The notes under the pieces are model-generated. The model made no database searches, was not told the origin of the DNA, and was given only the letters and a program-made list of their open reading frames with translations. DNA of 64,000 nucleotides. It comes from Antarcticimicrobium sediminis. Lineage in GTDB: Bacteria > Pseudomonadota > Alphaproteobacteria > Rhodobacterales > Rhodobacteraceae. Positions 1 through 8,606 of the stretch are shown here, in pieces. The stretch covers positions 1-64,000 of the forward strand of contig NZ_SMFP01000015.1 in assembly GCF_004348975.1 (NCBI RefSeq), written 5' to 3'. The first letter of the stretch is position 1; each line of letters starts with the position of its first letter. The translations under genes and the position numbers were made by a program.

Positions 1-119
1 TGGCCCGACGCGGCTGCGCTGTGTGATGGCTACACCGCATCGGGCCAGCTACCCCTGCGCAAAATAAAGGGGTCATTTTTGGGCGCCGATAGGGGGTCAG
101 GATTGCATGCCGATTGACA
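1..119. mobile_element. probable end of an IS21-like insertion sequence (noncoding terminus)
   Basis: Bases 70-119 contain two spaced GGGTCA blocks (around 71 and 94), a GGGCGCCGAT segment and a terminal TGCCGATTGACA. This layout resembles the multiple terminal repeats of IS21-family elements, whose tips read TGTCAATCGGCATGC on the other strand. The tip would lie near base 119, and the element would extend left out of the window. No transposase coding sequence is visible, so this is recognition from memory of the family ends and is moderate at best. Confidence 0.4.
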
Positions 120-220
120 CTGATTGCTACGAGTGATCGAAAATCTATGCAGCATCTGATGTCCACGGCGGTAAAGCTACCCGCTCGATGCGTCCGCGCA
201 GCGAACGTCCGGTATCCGCC

Positions 221-388
221 GATTCTGTTGAAAAACTTTTTGCTGCATCTGCAAATTTCAGAAAAGTAGAAGATCGTTCCCTGAAATTCTGATTTACCCA
301 ATTTTGGACAGCTTCGCTGGGTGCAATCAGAATTTTGTTCTACCAAATTTGGAGCCAACGTGCTGAATGGGAGTTTTTCAACACAATC
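221..388. repeat. MITE-like nested inverted repeat
   Basis: The outer arms GATTCTGTTGAAAAAC (221-236) and GTTTTTCAACACAATC (373-388) are inverted copies with one mismatch. Inside lies a second, perfect 11-bp pair, AAATTCTGATT (284-294) and AATCAGAATTT (325-335), with CCCA/TGGG extending it inward. The 168-bp unit has no convincing ORF. The structure fits a small non-autonomous element or the fused ends of a deleted insertion sequence. Arms of the TTTTTCAACA type are common at IS ends, but I cannot assign a family. Confidence 0.4.
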
Positions 389-635
389 CGCCCGACCTGC
401 GTGTTCTTCTTAGGATATTTGGTCTCGAGACATGGGGCCACTTCGGGCTGCCTACTGTCATCTCCCTCAGCACCCGGCCCCAACCCGGTGCTCCAAGATA
501 GCGATGTCGGTGCCGCACCACCGCAAGGCGGCTCCAAGCCAAATTTTCTGGCACTGCGGTGCGAACGACTGGCACATCTGTTTCTGAAGCCAACTTTAGA
601 ATGCTGCGAGCGTAGTCTGGGCAAAGCTTCTGGCT

Positions 636-1511
636 TCAATCGGCGAGGACTACGTTCAATGGCCAACTGACCTCGTAGGTGGCTATAGCTTCGTCTTTGG
701 CCAACGTCCGAACGATAGGCGGAATCCGTTCTGCCACCAGAACGCCGTAGAGCTGACCATGTGCAAATTTGTCCTGCCTGCCAAGTGCGAGCAAGTAGTC
801 GACCACCTGATGGACGGCGGCAGCATTCGCTTCGGCCCGCTTCAACTCTATGATGAGCCAGTCACCATTCAGTCGGTCGCGAGCGAGAATGTCGATGCGC
901 CGCGAAGTTAGACCTCCGTCTACCGGGTACTCATCCTGCACAACGTCGTAACGCGCACTCCAAGGCGTCTGATCCCAGTTTGTGAGTATCTGGCGCTGAA
1001 TCACATATTCTGTCGTGAAACCTTCACCCTCATGCGCTTTGCGATTGAGGGTGAGAACAGAGTGATCGAAGCCGGACAGCGCCTCAAGTGTAGGAATTAC
1101 ATTATCTCGGGCAACAACGAGATGACCCGCGGTTTTGTTTCGCCCTTCAAAAGTGAAAGGAATGTCGGCTGCAACAAACTGCTCGTGATACTTTCCGTTG
1201 AATACCGCAGGTCCAAATTCCCCACTTTTCGCGCGAAAAGAGTCGATCGCCATGGACCATTGTCCACCGGATGTCGGTGAAAAAGCGAGATAGACGACGC
1301 CCCTCGTGTTGGGCCAGCGGGAGTTACGACGTGGATGATCGTCGCGGATCATGCAACCAAGGCCACTTGCGAGCGCGGCCTCAATCAAATTTTCGACAGG
1401 TTGAGTAAGGCGCCAGTTTCGAGCGATGTATGCCTCATCTTCCTGACGCACGAGCAATCCGCCTTCAACGTCCTCGATTATGATACTATTTTCGAAGTTT
1501 CGATGCGCCAT
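636..1511 (-). CDS. NucS/DUF91-like PD-(D/E)XK endonuclease-domain protein
   Basis: This 291-residue protein has a C-terminal nuclease core. D207 lies in a hydrophobic strand (RRIDILA) and is followed by E222-L-K224 (LIIELK) and a Q235-containing helix. That is the D...ExK...Q arrangement of restriction-like nucleases and of the NucS/DUF91 family. The N-terminal 190 residues have no motif I recognise. An AGGG element precedes the ATG. NucS proteins act in mismatch repair in some archaea and actinobacteria, but isolated DUF91 nucleases in accessory DNA may have defence or unknown roles. No partner gene is adjacent, and the gene sits between mobile-element traces and an uncertain ORF. The nuclease fold is fairly sure; the biological role is not. 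Confidence 0.7.
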   Translation of the reverse strand: MAHRNFENSIIIEDVEGGLLVRQEDEAYIARNWRLTQPVENLIEAALASGLGCMIRDDHPRRNSRWPNTRGVVYLAFSPTSGGQWSMAIDSFRAKSGEFGPAVFNGKYHEQFVAADIPFTFEGRNKTAGHLVVARDNVIPTLEALSGFDHSVLTLNRKAHEGEGFTTEYVIQRQILTNWDQTPWSARYDVVQDEYPVDGGLTSRRIDILARDRLNGDWLIIELKRAEANAAAVHQVVDYLLALGRQDKFAHGQLYGVLVAERIPPIVRTLAKDEAIATYEVSWPLNVVLAD

Positions 1512-1896
1512 GCCATTGCCCTGCTCTTTTTTTCAAATGCTAAAATTTCATACATCTGATTTTGGTCGAGTCAATCTACGACTGTAAGCAAGCATTTCTT
1601 AGGTTTCCGAAAACATCACTTTTTCCGTATCCTGTCAGTTCATGACGTGTATTGTTTCCTTGGAGCTGCAGATATTGTGGTCTGTTGGCTCAGGATTTCA
1701 TACGGAAGATGCTTGGTGCCGCCCGCCTGCATCAGCTACGTTACCTCCGAGTACGGAGCTTGGTCACTGCATATTTTTTTGGTTCAACCCTACCGTCACC
1801 TCACCACAGCCCGCAGTTTCGGAGGAAAAACAACTCCTCCCTGAACTTACTCCCCCCCGCCTGCGCGGAGGGGAGATGGTGCGAAAACACGTTCAC
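1512..1896. other. gap with no supported gene
   Basis: These 385 bases upstream of the nuclease gene are more AT-rich than the surroundings at their left end. The short frames here have no recognisable product. The leader of the nuclease gene lies in the first 100 bases. I see no RNA gene, tandem repeat or clear terminator. Confidence 0.5.
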
Positions 1897-2460
1897 TTAG
1901 GTCCATGCGCCCGGTTCATTCTGGTCGTCCAGCAACGCATAGTCCGCGAAGGTCGTTGCCACCGCCTGCCGATATCGATCCCGTTCGTCGGCCTCGCTCG
2001 CTGCGACATGGGCACTCAAGGCCACGTCCTTCGGCGGCATATCGATGTGATCCACCCCGAGATCCCCATCAAGGGCACTGTCACCGACACTCGGCTGGTC
2101 GGAAACACAGCCTGTCGATGCGCCCCCATCGTTGACCATGGCGCCGGTGGCGACCACAGCGCCTTCGTTCGCCACGGCAATGATTTCGCCAGTCTCCTCG
2201 TCCATTGCTTCGGTGACAAGAACTGTGGCCGCCTTGGCTGCATCATCGCCACCGGTGGCTCGATCGGCTTGCGTACCCGCCTCTGAAGCCGCGGGATGAG
2301 GCAGTCCGAGGAAAGACGAACCTCGGACATCAGCCGATTTGTGCGACGGAGCCGCACCTGATGGGATATCGTGCTGCGTTTTTATTTGAACCGGGCAATG
2401 AGACTTTCGTGTCGATCGCTGCGGATGGGTCAGTGCCCTGCCAATACACCTGTCAGGCAA
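1897..2460 (-). CDS. uncertain ORF, possible C-terminal remnant of a plasmid or island protein
   Basis: I do not recognise this 187-residue frame. Its first 40 or so residues are Arg/His/Ser-rich and look noncoding. From about residue 45 the composition becomes typical of Rhodobacteraceae proteins (Ala, Asp, Glu, Gly), with a segment reading MDEETGEIIAVANEG and a plausible tail (DERDRYRQAVATTFADYAL). This suggests a real reading frame whose N-terminus is missing or has been replaced, for instance the tail of a larger mobile-element protein. No domain can be named, and the start codon is unreliable. Confidence 0.3.
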   Translation of the reverse strand: MPDRCIGRALTHPQRSTRKSHCPVQIKTQHDIPSGAAPSHKSADVRGSSFLGLPHPAASEAGTQADRATGGDDAAKAATVLVTEAMDEETGEIIAVANEGAVVATGAMVNDGGASTGCVSDQPSVGDSALDGDLGVDHIDMPPKDVALSAHVAASEADERDRYRQAVATTFADYALLDDQNEPGAWT

Positions 2461-2601
2461 CGACCGACTTTTTTAACCTGTTCCACCGATCTGGCAAACT
2501 CAAGACACAGGTATTCACGATCCCTTGTCTGAAAGCTCTCATCTCTGGACTTTCACACTGTTTGTTCTGCTAAGTGAGGCAAGGCAATATGGGGGATTGT
2601 G

Positions 2602-3201
2602 ATGCCCACTGCTGGGGCGAAAGAAGCGGCTCTTGTTCAACGACTTGCGGCCGGCGACAGAGCCGCATTCGAACAGGTTTACCACCGGCACAATACATCC
2701 CTGGTCCGTGTCGCGACCGGCGTCGTTCGGAACCGCGCGACGGCTGAAGAGGTGGCCCAGGAAACCTGGGTTGCGGTTCTAAAGAGCATTTCTGGCTTTG
2801 AAGGGCGGTCTTCGCTGGCAAGCTGGATCTTCTCGATCCTGATCAACAAGGCCCGAAGCCGCGCCAAGCGCGAGGGGCGCATCGTCTCGTTTGATGGCGC
2901 GGGCGAGGACGACAATCTGGCGGCCGCCTTTGATGGCCGGGGGCGCTGGAAAAACATGCCCGAGCTTTGGGAGACCCTGACCCCCGAACGCATTCTGGCG
3001 GGGCGGAGCGTGATGGCGCATGTGAATGCTGCCATCGAAGCCTTGCCACCAGGCCAGCGGTCCGTGATCATTCTGCGCGCGCAACAGGGGCTGGACGCTG
3101 ATGACGTCTGCGCCATCCTTGGCATCAGCGAGGGCAACATGCGGGTCCTGCTGCACCGGGCACGTCTGGCGGTTCGGACTGCCCTCGACGGGCTGATGTG
3201 A
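2602..3201 (+). CDS. ECF-type RNA polymerase sigma factor (sigma-70 family)
   Basis: The 199-residue product has an ECF layout. Region 2 spans roughly residues 12-85 (AFEQVYHRHNTSLVRVA...AEEVAQETWVAVLKSI...SSLASWIFSILINKARS). Region 4 spans about 140-195 (ALPPGQRSVIILRAQQGLDADDVCAILGISEGNMRVLLHRAR). ATG 2602 is preferred over GTG 2599 because GGGGG at 2591-2595 then sits 6 nt upstream. A small zinc-binding anti-sigma gene follows 108 bases downstream, the usual sigma/anti-sigma arrangement. It should direct RNA polymerase to a small stress regulon. The signal is not evident from the sequence. Confidence 0.9.
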   Translation: MPTAGAKEAALVQRLAAGDRAAFEQVYHRHNTSLVRVATGVVRNRATAEEVAQETWVAVLKSISGFEGRSSLASWIFSILINKARSRAKREGRIVSFDGAGEDDNLAAAFDGRGRWKNMPELWETLTPERILAGRSVMAHVNAAIEALPPGQRSVIILRAQQGLDADDVCAILGISEGNMRVLLHRARLAVRTALDGLM

Positions 3202-3309
3202 CGTGGGGCCTTGCATGTCACCGGACCTGAAATCTTTCTCGGACAGGTGTAACGCGACCCGGTTCCGTTTGTCCTGTTCGTGTGAGGCACGTGAAAAGGA
3301 CACCGCCAG

Positions 3310-3561
3310 ATGTTGAGCTGCCAAGACGTTGCAACCCGCGCCAGCGCCCTGATCGACGGGGAGCTGGGCACGTGGCAAACCCTCCAGATGCGCCTGCATC
3401 TTGCGATGTGCAAAGGGTGCCACCGATTCATCGGCCAAATGCAGACAACCCGCGATCTGACCGAGAGCCTGCCGGCAGCCGATGCGCAGGACGAGGACAA
3501 CGAGGACCGCATCAGCGCAATCCTGTCCCAGCTTTACGAAGAAAAGCCAGACAGCGGCTGA
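3310..3561 (+). CDS. small zinc-binding anti-sigma factor (zf-HC2/ZAS-like)
   Basis: The 83-residue protein begins with SCQDVATRASALIDGEL, typical of anti-sigma zinc-finger domains. It carries the HxxxCxxC motif as HLAMCKGC at about residues 30-37. There is no transmembrane segment, so it is probably a soluble cytoplasmic anti-sigma factor, in contrast to the membrane-spanning members of the family. It lies just downstream of the ECF sigma gene in the same direction, which supports pairing. The acidic C-terminal tail is unremarkable. Redox sensing through the zinc site is known for relatives such as ChrR and RsrA, but is only an inference here. Confidence 0.8.
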   Translation: MLSCQDVATRASALIDGELGTWQTLQMRLHLAMCKGCHRFIGQMQTTRDLTESLPAADAQDEDNEDRISAILSQLYEEKPDSG

Positions 3562-3671
3562 GGCCCCCGCGACAGGATGCATCGATGTACCAGATCACAG
3601 CCGGACCTGTTGCGACGCTCGTTCTGGCGACCATGATGCAGGCAAAGGGGCACGGGCGCGCGCGCCATTGA

Positions 3672-4346
3672 TTACGGGAGCATGTCGATACCGAAGACCC
3701 AGACGGTCATGGGCACCGGCATCACTGCCAGCGCAACGGTCAGGGCCACTGCGGCTGGTTTGAAGAGACGGCTAAGGCCGGTCAGGAACAGGATGCCGCC
3801 GCCGCCGCCGATCACCGCATTGCCCGGCAGATTGATGACAACCGCCACGAAGAGATAGCGATAGCGGGAAATCAGCGGGCGCAGCCATTTCGGCGCATTG
3901 TCGCGCAGCAGCATGACCCGTTCCTCCCGGTCGAGCGGGTGGACATGTTCCAGCAAGGCGCAGGCGCGGCGCATGTGCAGATCGGCCAGGATCCGGTGCA
4001 GGCGCGCATAGGGCACCCATTCGCCAGCCCCGTAGGCGAACAGCAGCCCGGCGATCGTGGCCAGATAGAGCCAAGGGGCGATCCATGCCCCCTCGACCGC
4101 GAGTATCATCAGGCCGATCTCGATCCCCGGCACGAACGGAACGGCGATCAGAAGCGCGTAGATCAACATCAGCGCGACCAACATGCTGACCTGCGCGCCG
4201 GGATGGATGTCCTCTGCGCGTGCGGAAAACCAAGCGATCAGCAGATGGGCGCCATAGGCCAGAATCAGTAAAAGGATCAGGCGCAGGACGACCCGGAAGA
4301 CCCGGACGGTGGCGGTCCCCTGTGGGGCTTGGGGAAACTCATCCAT
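3672..4346 (-). CDS. VTT/DedA-like integral membrane protein (tentative)
   Basis: The protein has about 224 residues and four to five hydrophobic segments. One reads VPFVPGIEIGLMIL, followed by a GLLFAYGAGEWVP stretch; a later one reads NLPGNAVIGGGGGILFLTGL. A PG near a glycine-rich loop recalls the VTT (SNARE-associated, TVP38/DedA) fold, but I cannot be sure of the family. The frame stays open to an ATG at 4475, but those extra 43 residues look noncoding, so I chose the ATG at 4346. Its GGGGAAGG element is very close to the codon, so the start is uncertain. The gene is transcribed against the sigma/anti-sigma pair. Confidence 0.6.
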   Translation of the reverse strand: MDEFPQAPQGTATVRVFRVVLRLILLLILAYGAHLLIAWFSARAEDIHPGAQVSMLVALMLIYALLIAVPFVPGIEIGLMILAVEGAWIAPWLYLATIAGLLFAYGAGEWVPYARLHRILADLHMRRACALLEHVHPLDREERVMLLRDNAPKWLRPLISRYRYLFVAVVINLPGNAVIGGGGGILFLTGLSRLFKPAAVALTVALAVMPVPMTVWVFGIDMLP

Positions 4347-4743
4347 GCCTTCCCCAATGGAAACGGCCGACAGCGGCGATGGCCCCTCGGCTGGGCTGGC
4401 TTTGACGCTCCATGACGATGACGCTCCTATGTTCGACGATGGTGAAAGACCCCGCGCCCCGGGCGACATTGCCAAGGCAAGACACAGCCACGGCCAGCCG
4501 AAATTGCGATAGCGCGACCGGACCCGGGCACAGGGCAGAGTGCGTCATGGAAGACTCCCTTTCCACAACAAGTGTCTGACAAGTTCATGGGAAGTAAAGA
4601 GAAAGCCCCCGGTATCCCGGAAATGTGAGCGCAGTTGATCCGGTTTCCGGGTGCGACCCGATCCTCACGAAATGGTGTAGACCTGCGGTGAAACACCCGG
4701 CGCCCTCGCATGTCACCTGAAGCAGACAACGGGAGGATACCAA

Positions 4744-5286
4744 ATGAAACGTTCACTGATTTCCGCCGCACTGGTGCTGTCGCTGGGTGGCACAGCCGGC
4801 CTCGCGCAGGATATGCCCTTTGGCTCAAAGGCGGACAGGGGCTATGCCGCACAGATCTGGGCCTACTTGCAGGAGAGCAAATTGGCCGGGCCGGACATGA
4901 TCCGCACCACCCCTTACGAGGGAACCGACCCCCATGGCATGATGCTGGAAACCTTCTATACCACGGCCACGATCAACGGGCATGAGGGCGACCTGATCGT
5001 GAAGCGCAACTTCGGTCCTGTCGGCGTGACCGAGGATGAGGTTCTGCGCGACCCGGAGACCCATTTGGCCGCCTATACCATCATGTTCCGTCGAGAGGCG
5101 GGCTATGATCCCGAGGACGGGGACTGGTTCTGGGTCAAATACCTGCCTGATGGATCGCTGGACGAGACGCCCAACGGCATGGCAATGGCCGGACAGGTGG
5201 CCAAGGGCATGGACGAGGGCTGCATCGCCTGCCACCAAGGGGCCGGTGACGACATGGTGTTCACTTCTGACCACCTGGCCAATTAG
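4744..5286 (+). CDS. periplasmic cytochrome P460-family c-type haem protein
   Basis: The 180-residue protein has a signal peptide (MKRSLISAALVLSLGGTAGLAQ) and one haem-binding CxxCH motif near the C-terminus (CIACHQG), followed by a D-MVFT segment. This is the pattern of the cytochrome P460 family. True P460 enzymes oxidise hydroxylamine using a lysine-crosslinked haem; many family members have no known activity. The start follows a GGGAGGAT element closely. The gene lies divergent to the VTT-like gene and upstream of the YiiX-like peptidase, near an ECF sigma pair, so a role in redox or nitrosative stress is possible but unproven. Confidence 0.75.
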   Translation: MKRSLISAALVLSLGGTAGLAQDMPFGSKADRGYAAQIWAYLQESKLAGPDMIRTTPYEGTDPHGMMLETFYTTATINGHEGDLIVKRNFGPVGVTEDEVLRDPETHLAAYTIMFRREAGYDPEDGDWFWVKYLPDGSLDETPNGMAMAGQVAKGMDEGCIACHQGAGDDMVFTSDHLAN

Positions 5287-5467
5287 GCCGGAGTGAGCCA
5301 GCCGCGCCGGGATCCCATCACATCCCCCCTGCCCTTGTCCCTGCTCATGGGCGGAACTCTTGGGATCTCGGCGCATCAGGCTGGGCCAAGCACCGCGCCA
5401 AGTGTAACATTCCACCGCGCCCGGAGTCGTCCTCACACGGCCAAGACCTGCCCAACGGAGGTGCCCG

Positions 5468-6289
5468 ATGCCCGTCACACTACGAAATCGCTGCGATTCT
5501 CTCCTGCACGGGATCGGTCGACGTCTGGCCGGTTACCTGAACCGCCCGAGCCTCGGCTATACGCCCTTCACGCCCTCGGATTTCGATACCCTGTGTCGCA
5601 CGCTGCGCCCCGGCGACGTTCTTCTGGTCGAGGGGCAGGAGCGGATTTCCAACGCCATCAAGTATTTGACCCAATCCACCTGGTCACATGCCGCGATGTA
5701 TGTAGGAGACAGCCTGCCCGCAGCACCGGGGGCCGCCGAACCTCACCGGCTGATCGAAGTCAATCTGGGGGAAGGCTGCGTATCGGCGCCGCTGTCAAAA
5801 TACGCGCGCTTCAATACACGGATCTGTCGTCCCGTCGGCCTGACGCCCAAGGAATGCCGGGCCGTGGCCGATTTCATGGCCGTGCGCGTTGGCCTGAAAT
5901 ACGATCTGCGCAACGTCTTCGATCTGTTGCGCTATTTTTTTCCGACGCCGCCGGTTCCGGTGCGCTGGCGCAGGCGCATGCTGGCCTTCGGATCAGGCGA
6001 CCCGACGCGGGCGATCTGTTCGTCACTGATCGCACGGGCGTTTCAGTCGGTCCGGTATCCGATCCTGCCTGATGCACGAATGGTGAAGGCGCGAAGCGGA
6101 TCCAAGTTTGCACGGCGGGAAATCCTGCACATCCGCCATCACTCCCTGTTCGCGCCACGCGATTTTGATCTGTCGCCGTATTTCCAGATCATAAAGCCGC
6201 ATCTGGCCGAAGGTTTCGATCCACATCTGCTGGAATGGTCCGCCGACCATGCGCCAGAACCCGAGCAGATGGGCGTATCAGCGGCGTAG
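5468..6289 (+). CDS. YiiX/YebB-like NlpC/P60-type cysteine peptidase-fold protein
   Basis: The 273-residue protein carries the permuted papain-like signature of the YiiX/YaeF group. GDVLLVEG is followed by ISNAIKYLTQSTWSHAAMYVGD, which supplies the histidine in SHAAMYVG, and a distal ICSSLIARAFQ segment supplies the candidate catalytic cysteine. No signal peptide is obvious, although the N-terminus is basic and amphipathic. Relatives act on amide or ester bonds in lipids or peptidoglycan, but the substrate is unknown. It is 181 bases downstream of the cytochrome gene on the same strand; co-transcription is uncertain. Confidence 0.75.
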   Translation: MPVTLRNRCDSLLHGIGRRLAGYLNRPSLGYTPFTPSDFDTLCRTLRPGDVLLVEGQERISNAIKYLTQSTWSHAAMYVGDSLPAAPGAAEPHRLIEVNLGEGCVSAPLSKYARFNTRICRPVGLTPKECRAVADFMAVRVGLKYDLRNVFDLLRYFFPTPPVPVRWRRRMLAFGSGDPTRAICSSLIARAFQSVRYPILPDARMVKARSGSKFARREILHIRHHSLFAPRDFDLSPYFQIIKPHLAEGFDPHLLEWSADHAPEPEQMGVSAA

Positions 6290-6899
6290 CGCGCGGATCA
6301 CCGCCCAGAACGGATGACGCACAGTTGCGTCCGCTGGCCGGCGGAGTGGCCACCAGCCCAACATCTCGCTCAAAATACCACCGGGACCTCGAGCGTGTGT
6401 TGTCGCGCCGGGGATTGATCTTCGGATCGGTCAATCTGTCAGGCTTGCCCCAACGCACACCGGCCAGAGACTTTGGGATCATGCTAATGAAACGTTTGTT
6501 CCGCAAAGCGACCATCCTTTGAAGACGACGCATCGCGATGCATTACAATCGAATTTCGGTGAGGCTGCGGCGCGCTTGCGGATGGCCATGTGCCAGCCGC
6601 CGTTCATAGCGCGTGTTTTGCGCAGCCGCAGCGAACGCCGGGTTCGACGGGCCGCGCCGCAGCATCAGGAAGGACCGCCTGAGCGTCAACTCAGGGCTGA
6701 CCTTGACTGACATCCTTCGCGTGAGATGGCTTACAGTTTGGCCTCAAAGATGAACTATTGCCAACTCCCAGCTTTATCTGCCTCCGCCGTCCGAGCGAGA
6801 CTATGCTGGAGCTTCTTGTTTGCCAGCCATATACGACGGAACGCTCACAGCAGGACATGCTGGCCGTGCCCCGCCACGCGATCACGAGAAGGCCCAACC
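6290..6899. other. long gap with no supported gene
   Basis: About 610 bases between the peptidase and the symporter. Short frames exist on both strands, for example a plus frame ending at 6522 with PQRTPARDFGIMLMKRLFRKA. None has a recognisable domain, a convincing start or an RBS. The composition is mixed, and the stretch looks like decayed island DNA. The last 20 bases hold the symporter's RBS. Confidence 0.5.
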
Positions 6900-8240
6900 A
6901 TGGCAGCCGATACACAAGACACCACGATGCGGATCTCGCAGCAGCGTTTCAAACTCCGGGTCTGGATAACATCCCGGCTTTGGGCGCAGGTCATGCTTGG
7001 AATGGTCCTGGGATTTGGCCTTGGCTTGCTGCTGAGCGAGTCCGCCGGACTTATCCTCCCCGAAACAGCCGAGGTTGTCGGGCATTGGTTAGCGCTGCCG
7101 GGGCGCATATTCTTGGCCTTGATCGCCATGGTGCTGGTGCCGCTGATCTTTTCTTCAATTGTTAAAGGGCTTTCCGGGGCCGGGTCTGGCGACGAATTAC
7201 GCTCGGTTGGACTGCGGCTTGCCGCTTTCATCCTTGCGACCACGACAGTGGCCGCAACAATCGGTGTGGCGCTTGCTCAGTGGCTGCGGCCCGGCGTGGG
7301 GCTCGCCGGGTTTTCGCAGGGGCCTTCCGCGCCAAGCTTGCCGTCCCAGACCGGTGACATACCCGATTTGCCGGCACCGGCCCCCCAAGTATCTGTGCCG
7401 GATATGATCGTCCAGATTCTTCCGACGAACCCCACGGCCTCGATCGTGCAGGGTGATATGTTGGCTATTGTTGTTCTGGCCCTGCTGGTTGGCGTCTCGG
7501 TCACGCAGCTTCAGCCCGGTCGCGCGCAGCCCTTTTTGGCCTTGATGGACGCGTTGCTGTCGATCTCGATGAACATCGTGAAATGGGCCATGTTTCTCGC
7601 GCCTTTCGCGGTTTTTGGCCTGATGGCGCAGCTTGTGATGCGGATGGGATTTGAGACCATGATCGGCATTTCGGGGTATGTCGGAACCGTGCTGCTGGGG
7701 CTTGCGGTGCTGTTGTGCCTTTACCTTCTGATCGCGATCCTCTTTGCCCGGATCACGCCACTGCGCTTCGTGCAAGCGGCCGGTAGCAACCTGTTGCTGG
7801 CCTTCTCGACATCAAGCTCGTCGGCGGTGATGCCGGTGACAATCCAATCGGCGCGAGAGCTTGGCGTGCCCGAGAACATTGCCAATCTGGTCGTGCCATT
7901 GGGGGCGACGATGAACATGGCCGGAACCGCCTTGTATCAGGCGGTGGCCATTCTGTTTCTTGCGCAGCTCGCTGCTGTGGAGCTGACTTCGGTTCAGATC
8001 GCTGTGGTTGTCGGCACGCTTGTCGCCTCCAGCATTGGCGCGCCCGGCACGCCGGGGGTCAGCATCGCCATTCTGGTCAGCGTCGCCACAAACATGGGCA
8101 TTCCCGTCGCGGGCATGGTGATCATTCTCGGCGTTGACCGGTTGCTCGACATGTGCCGGACGGCGGTCAACGTCACAGGTGATCTGGTGGCTGCGGTGCT
8201 GTTGCGCTCGGTCGGACGTGATCCCGCCCAATCCGCGTGA
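6900..8240 (+). CDS. dicarboxylate/amino acid:cation symporter (DAACS family)
   Basis: This is a 446-residue polytopic transporter of the GltP/DctA type. The re-entrant hairpin serine motif is AFSTSSSSAVMP. The unwound TM7 motif appears as GATMNMAGTALYQA, and the second hairpin as GAPGTPGVS. These features define Na+- or H+-coupled uptake of C4-dicarboxylates or acidic amino acids at the inner membrane. In TM7 the usual NMDGTA has Ala in place of Asp (NMAGTA), as in some bacterial members of uncertain substrate. The start at 6900 has AGAAGG 7 nt upstream; the upstream in-frame extension looks noncoding. It has no neighbouring partner genes. Confidence 0.88.
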   Translation: MAADTQDTTMRISQQRFKLRVWITSRLWAQVMLGMVLGFGLGLLLSESAGLILPETAEVVGHWLALPGRIFLALIAMVLVPLIFSSIVKGLSGAGSGDELRSVGLRLAAFILATTTVAATIGVALAQWLRPGVGLAGFSQGPSAPSLPSQTGDIPDLPAPAPQVSVPDMIVQILPTNPTASIVQGDMLAIVVLALLVGVSVTQLQPGRAQPFLALMDALLSISMNIVKWAMFLAPFAVFGLMAQLVMRMGFETMIGISGYVGTVLLGLAVLLCLYLLIAILFARITPLRFVQAAGSNLLLAFSTSSSSAVMPVTIQSARELGVPENIANLVVPLGATMNMAGTALYQAVAILFLAQLAAVELTSVQIAVVVGTLVASSIGAPGTPGVSIAILVSVATNMGIPVAGMVIILGVDRLLDMCRTAVNVTGDLVAAVLLRSVGRDPAQSA

Positions 8241-8606
8241 CGTCAGGTTGCGAAGAAGGCTTGATCCGTCGGCCTATCGAAGAGCTATTACTCCTGTCCA
8301 CGCGCTCTGAAGCTGTTGGGCGATCAGGCCATGCGACTGCCGGATTCATGACCGTTAAAGTTGTCGGTAAAGGTGTCGGCGACCCGACGATTGAGGTGGC
8401 CGAGTGCTTCATGAAGCGCGACTGCCACGATAACGAGCCGCAGCGCACCATATTGATGTTGCGTTGAATGCTTGCATTGGGCCGTTCGTGTACTTTGACA
8501 CGTTGGGCGGTTTCCCGACTTGCGGCGGAGCAGCATCGCATCTGCAGCATCGAGCTAGAGCGGCCATTCATCCAACACGACCACGGGCGTGGGTTCATTC
8601 GTAGCC
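8241..8606. other. gap with no supported gene
   Basis: About 366 bases between the symporter and the HGGxSTGP gene. Both strands are open in places, including a 187-residue minus frame spanning the region. However, the translations are Arg/Ser/Pro/Cys-rich and match no family I know. Possibly decayed mobile DNA. Confidence 0.45.

Noticed and set aside
3585-3671. 28-residue frame MYQITAGPVATLVLATMM... after the anti-sigma gene
   Set aside because: No clear RBS, no known family and too short to support without expression data.
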